A stretch of 64,000 bases of DNA, taken from assembly GCA_964247385.1 (NCBI GenBank), contig CAXTUB010000014.1, forward strand, positions 1 to 64,000. Direction: 5' to 3'. This stretch comes from TMP-86 sp964247385 (GTDB lineage Bacteria; Pseudomonadota; Gammaproteobacteria; Steroidobacterales; Steroidobacteraceae). Below, piece by piece: positions 62,501 through 64,000 of this stretch. Position numbers and translations under genes: made by a program. The notes under the pieces were generated by a model. That model saw only the letters and a list, made by a program, of their open reading frames with translations, did not search any database and was not told the origin of the DNA. The first letter of the stretch is position 1; the number at the start of each line of letters is the position of its first letter.

Positions 62501-63427
62501 GCCGACTTCACCGCAGACGCGGCACCGAATTCCCCGCAAGCGAGCGATGACAAATTGCTCACCGAGCCGAGCTCGCTTCCGGCGCTCAGCGTGCTCATCG
62601 ACCAACTGATCTGGAAAGGCAGGCCGCAAGGGACATTGAGCGCGCAGCTACTCAAGGCCGGCGATGGGGTCACGCTCGATCACATCACGCTGCAAAGCCC
62701 GAGTTTCGATTTTCGCGCGCAAGGCAGTTGGCGCGGCCTCAAGGCGGGCCAATGCCGATTGAGCGGTGCGCTGCGCTCGAACGATGTGCAGGCCACGCTC
62801 GCGCAATTTGGCTACGCCGATATCATCCAGGCCAAATCCGGAGTGCTGGAGTTCGACTTGAATTGGCTCGGGCCGCCTTCGTTGGACGCAGTGCCGGCGC
62901 TCAACGGAACCTTGGCTCTGGATGCGCAAAAAGGCCAGATCGTGGCATTGCATCCGGGCGCCGGACGCGTGCTGGGCCTTGCAAGCGTGGCGACTCTGCC
63001 GCGCCGGCTGGCGCTCGATTTCAGCGACCTGACAGACAAAGGCCTGGCCTTCGATCAATTGCACGCAACTTTTGATATTCGTGATGGTGATGCCGTCACC
63101 GAGGATGCGCTGCTCAAAGGTCCGGCTGCTGAAATCGGCATCGTCGGCCGAGTCGGGCTTGCAAAGCATGATTTCGACCAGATTGCGGTGGTCACGGGAA
63201 GCCTGGGCAATTCGCTGCCGCTGGCCTCAGCCCTTGCAGCGGGGCCCGTGGTGGGCGCAGCCGTGCTGGTGTTCTCGCAAATCTTCAAGCAACCCTTGAA
63301 GGGCTTGGCGCGAGGCTATTATCGAATCGGCGGCACCTGGGATAATCCAGCGGTGGAGCGTATCAAGAGCAATGAAGCCGAGGCTGCGAAAAAACAGGAT
63401 TCGGAAGGGACAGGCAAGAGGCCGTGA
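59573..63427 (+). CDS. yhdP: YhdP family envelope (AsmA-like) protein
   Basis: A 1284-residue protein from a TTG start overlapping the rng stop. It has one N-terminal membrane segment (about residues 17-36) then a giant beta-rich body, as in E. coli YhdP (about 1266 residues). YhdP belongs to the AsmA-like bridge proteins proposed to move phospholipid to the outer membrane. The rng - yhdP - nitrilase order is that of E. coli and Xanthomonadales. The final segment GLARGYYRIGGTWDNPAVER is typical of the YhdP C-terminus. Confidence 0.9.
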   Translation: MIKDSASRLRQAGRWILYGVVTLILTAAAGLAVLWWRLPEYQQEIKAWVHTQTGFYVRFDSLAPSLRWSGPELFFSKPELRTRDDARVLARARGVRIGFNPWRVLISGRIVPGRVRIDAPEATLTRIGERRFSLGGGLEFGGTASDPRLRLLNLPHGRIVIRGASITLERWSEELPHLHFAGLDMQARRALDRFEFEAVTRVPEPLHGGLSLEVTANHLSTAGELQWRGDVRVRNAWLPGWQRLSAKSWPRASDGLVRADIKASGRGGAFALSGEFAANRLASNLAPRSQPALTALSGHVDFSLDAHSWRIDLSRARAALDGIEGRESHIAARGRVAGRNVSDVQIDADYLALAVLNAALPYVPDSEARQRIVQWSPRGELSDAHFAYASPHWRIAARAQNFGVAPYGKLPGWQGLDGEVHGDDAGGRANIASTGGAISWPWQWPEQLPVTSLHASIAWKSTAQELLVSSQDVSISNPDARLAAKFAFTKFNSDRSAEFTLAGTATGVHAPSVRRYLPRQNIAPSALAWVGQAITAGNIPRAEFALRGPLADFPYRGGSGYFLVRFPVERLTLDYQPGWPALEQGEADVEFLNAGLSIRLRNARLRDLVVHDATASFADLASGELTIHARARAEAAAVLDYLAATPLNEMTGDAFSVTRAAGPLDAKLMLFFPFTRFDQRRVLVETQLNGVSASYKDTALAATELRGILNLDGPQVSAARLQGAAFGGPLQIREQPPRNQSDLATHLEARGSMTADALKGLIGLPEHVLGTGRIEWRAVTRVAPEPALERTVRVTSNLTGIEIKLPQPLAKTETQALPSYVNFDWPRGGGLFVKAGLSSIARGYADLDISGAQTRLRRAAVIFGGDEPQSLPDEPGISIAGRLEQLDLSGWLASAASDASGAAGAAPDLAEMLDGGQVQIGRLRFHGFEFREPVVNLSRDADHWHAEAEGPGIHGTVTLPRRAEASPIELKFSELTADFTADAAPNSPQASDDKLLTEPSSLPALSVLIDQLIWKGRPQGTLSAQLLKAGDGVTLDHITLQSPSFDFRAQGSWRGLKAGQCRLSGALRSNDVQATLAQFGYADIIQAKSGVLEFDLNWLGPPSLDAVPALNGTLALDAQKGQIVALHPGAGRVLGLASVATLPRRLALDFSDLTDKGLAFDQLHATFDIRDGDAVTEDALLKGPAAEIGIVGRVGLAKHDFDQIAVVTGSLGNSLPLASALAAGPVVGAAVLVFSQIFKQPLKGLARGYYRIGGTWDNPAVERIKSNEAEAAKKQDSEGTGKRP

Positions 63428-63554
63428 TGCGAGGCGGTGAGACGCCACGCGCAGCGGCGGAATCTATTGGAGCGATCGCCATGGTTGTAGTGTTCGAGAG
63501 TGAGCGGCGGGAATGGATCATGCGAGCCGTGCCGGCGGCGCAAGGCCGAACATA

Positions 63555-64000
63555 ATGGCGCGCATCGCGGCGATCCAAATGAGATCGGGTCACGTGGTCG
63601 AGGAGAATCTGGCCAGCGCATCTCGGTTATTGCGTGCTGCGAAAGATCGCGGCGCTGCAGTTGCGTGTTTGCCGGAGAATTTTTCTTTCATGGGTTTGAA
63701 AGATGCGGACAAGTGCGACGTGGCGGAAGCGGACGGTGCGGGCCCGGTGCAGGATTTTCTTGCACGCTCGGCGCGCGAGCTTGGGCTGTGGATCTTGGCA
63801 GGAACGATCAACTTGAAATCGGCGCACGGCGCGCGCGTCGCCAACGCATCGCTCCTGTTCGATGAACAAGGCAAGCGTGTTGCGCGCTATGACAAGATTC
63901 ACTTGTTCGACGTTGACGTTCCCGGCCGCGATGAATCCTACCGCGAGTCGGCGCATGTCGAGCCGGGCTCGCAAGCCGTGGTAGCCGATACGCCCGCGGG
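63555..64000 (+). CDS. Nitrilase-family carbon-nitrogen hydrolase (partial)
   Basis: The first 148 codons of a carbon-nitrogen hydrolase start at ATG 63555 and run off the window edge. MARIAAIQMRSGHVVEENLA is the family N-terminus. The catalytic Glu lies in ACLPENFSFMG, and the catalytic Lys in RYDKIHLFDVDVPGRDESYR. The catalytic Cys is outside the window. Position behind yhdP suggests the gene usually found before tldD; members of this group act on omega-amides or deaminated glutathione. About 127 bp of intergenic DNA separates it from yhdP. Confidence 0.88.
   Translation, partial: MARIAAIQMRSGHVVEENLASASRLLRAAKDRGAAVACLPENFSFMGLKDADKCDVAEADGAGPVQDFLARSARELGLWILAGTINLKSAHGARVANASLLFDEQGKRVARYDKIHLFDVDVPGRDESYRESAHVEPGSQAVVADTPA

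Overview
The window looks like chromosomal DNA of a GC-rich gammaproteobacterium. Three gene orders support this: the str/S10/spc/alpha ribosomal block; uvrA - MFS - ssb; and miaB - phoH - ybeY - corC - lnt - leuS - lptE ... holA - nadD - rsfS - rlmH - maf - rng - yhdP - nitrilase. The last order recalls the Xanthomonadales/Nevskiales/Steroidobacterales side of the class. That placement is inference from synteny and protein style; no 16S gene is present.

Layout. (1) 1-441: end of tuf (EF-Tu) and rpsJ (S10). (2) 442-14374: about 13.9 kb of unrelated genes lies between rpsJ and rplC, which are normally adjacent. It opens with a 169-nt long-hairpin element and a frameshifted IS256/Mutator-type transposase scrap. 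It then holds a choline-sulfatase-like sulfatase, a Tat-type dienelactone hydrolase, a Bcr/CflA exporter, an M49-like metallopeptidase, an AsmA-like protein, a HAD phosphatase, a PQQ-type sugar dehydrogenase fused to a PEBP domain, a secreted Gly/Ala/Ser-rich protein and a PhoD-type phosphatase. It closes with four 13-nt tandem repeats and a strong sigma70-like promoter. (3) 14375-28178: the rest of S10, then spc (with secY, rpmJ) and alpha (with rpoA); alpha has its own good promoter. (4) 28211-34193: mscL, pepQ, a small lipoprotein, GNAT, HDOD, an unknown membrane protein and an aspartate/aromatic aminotransferase. (5) 34186-38837: uvrA, an MFS transporter and ssb. (6) 38863-47826: def, then the divergent miaB-phoH-ybeY-corC-lnt-leuS-lptE series. 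(7) 47826-54733: about 7 kb of accessory genes between lptE and holA, largely an iron module (bfd, bfr, feoA, feoB and a small Cys-rich membrane protein) with Fur-box-like sites. (8) 54778-64000: holA-nadD-rsfS-rlmH-maf-rng-yhdP in tightly overlapping order, then the start of a nitrilase-family gene cut by the window edge.

Most genes are core translation, envelope and repair functions with canonical motifs. No CRISPR array, intact prophage, intact insertion sequence, tRNA, rRNA or recognisable defence system was seen. The most unusual point is architectural: the normally invariant rpsJ-rplC junction is broken, with a palindromic element and transposase relic at one side and a new promoter with repeats at the other. 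A second, milder interruption splits leuS-lptE from holA.
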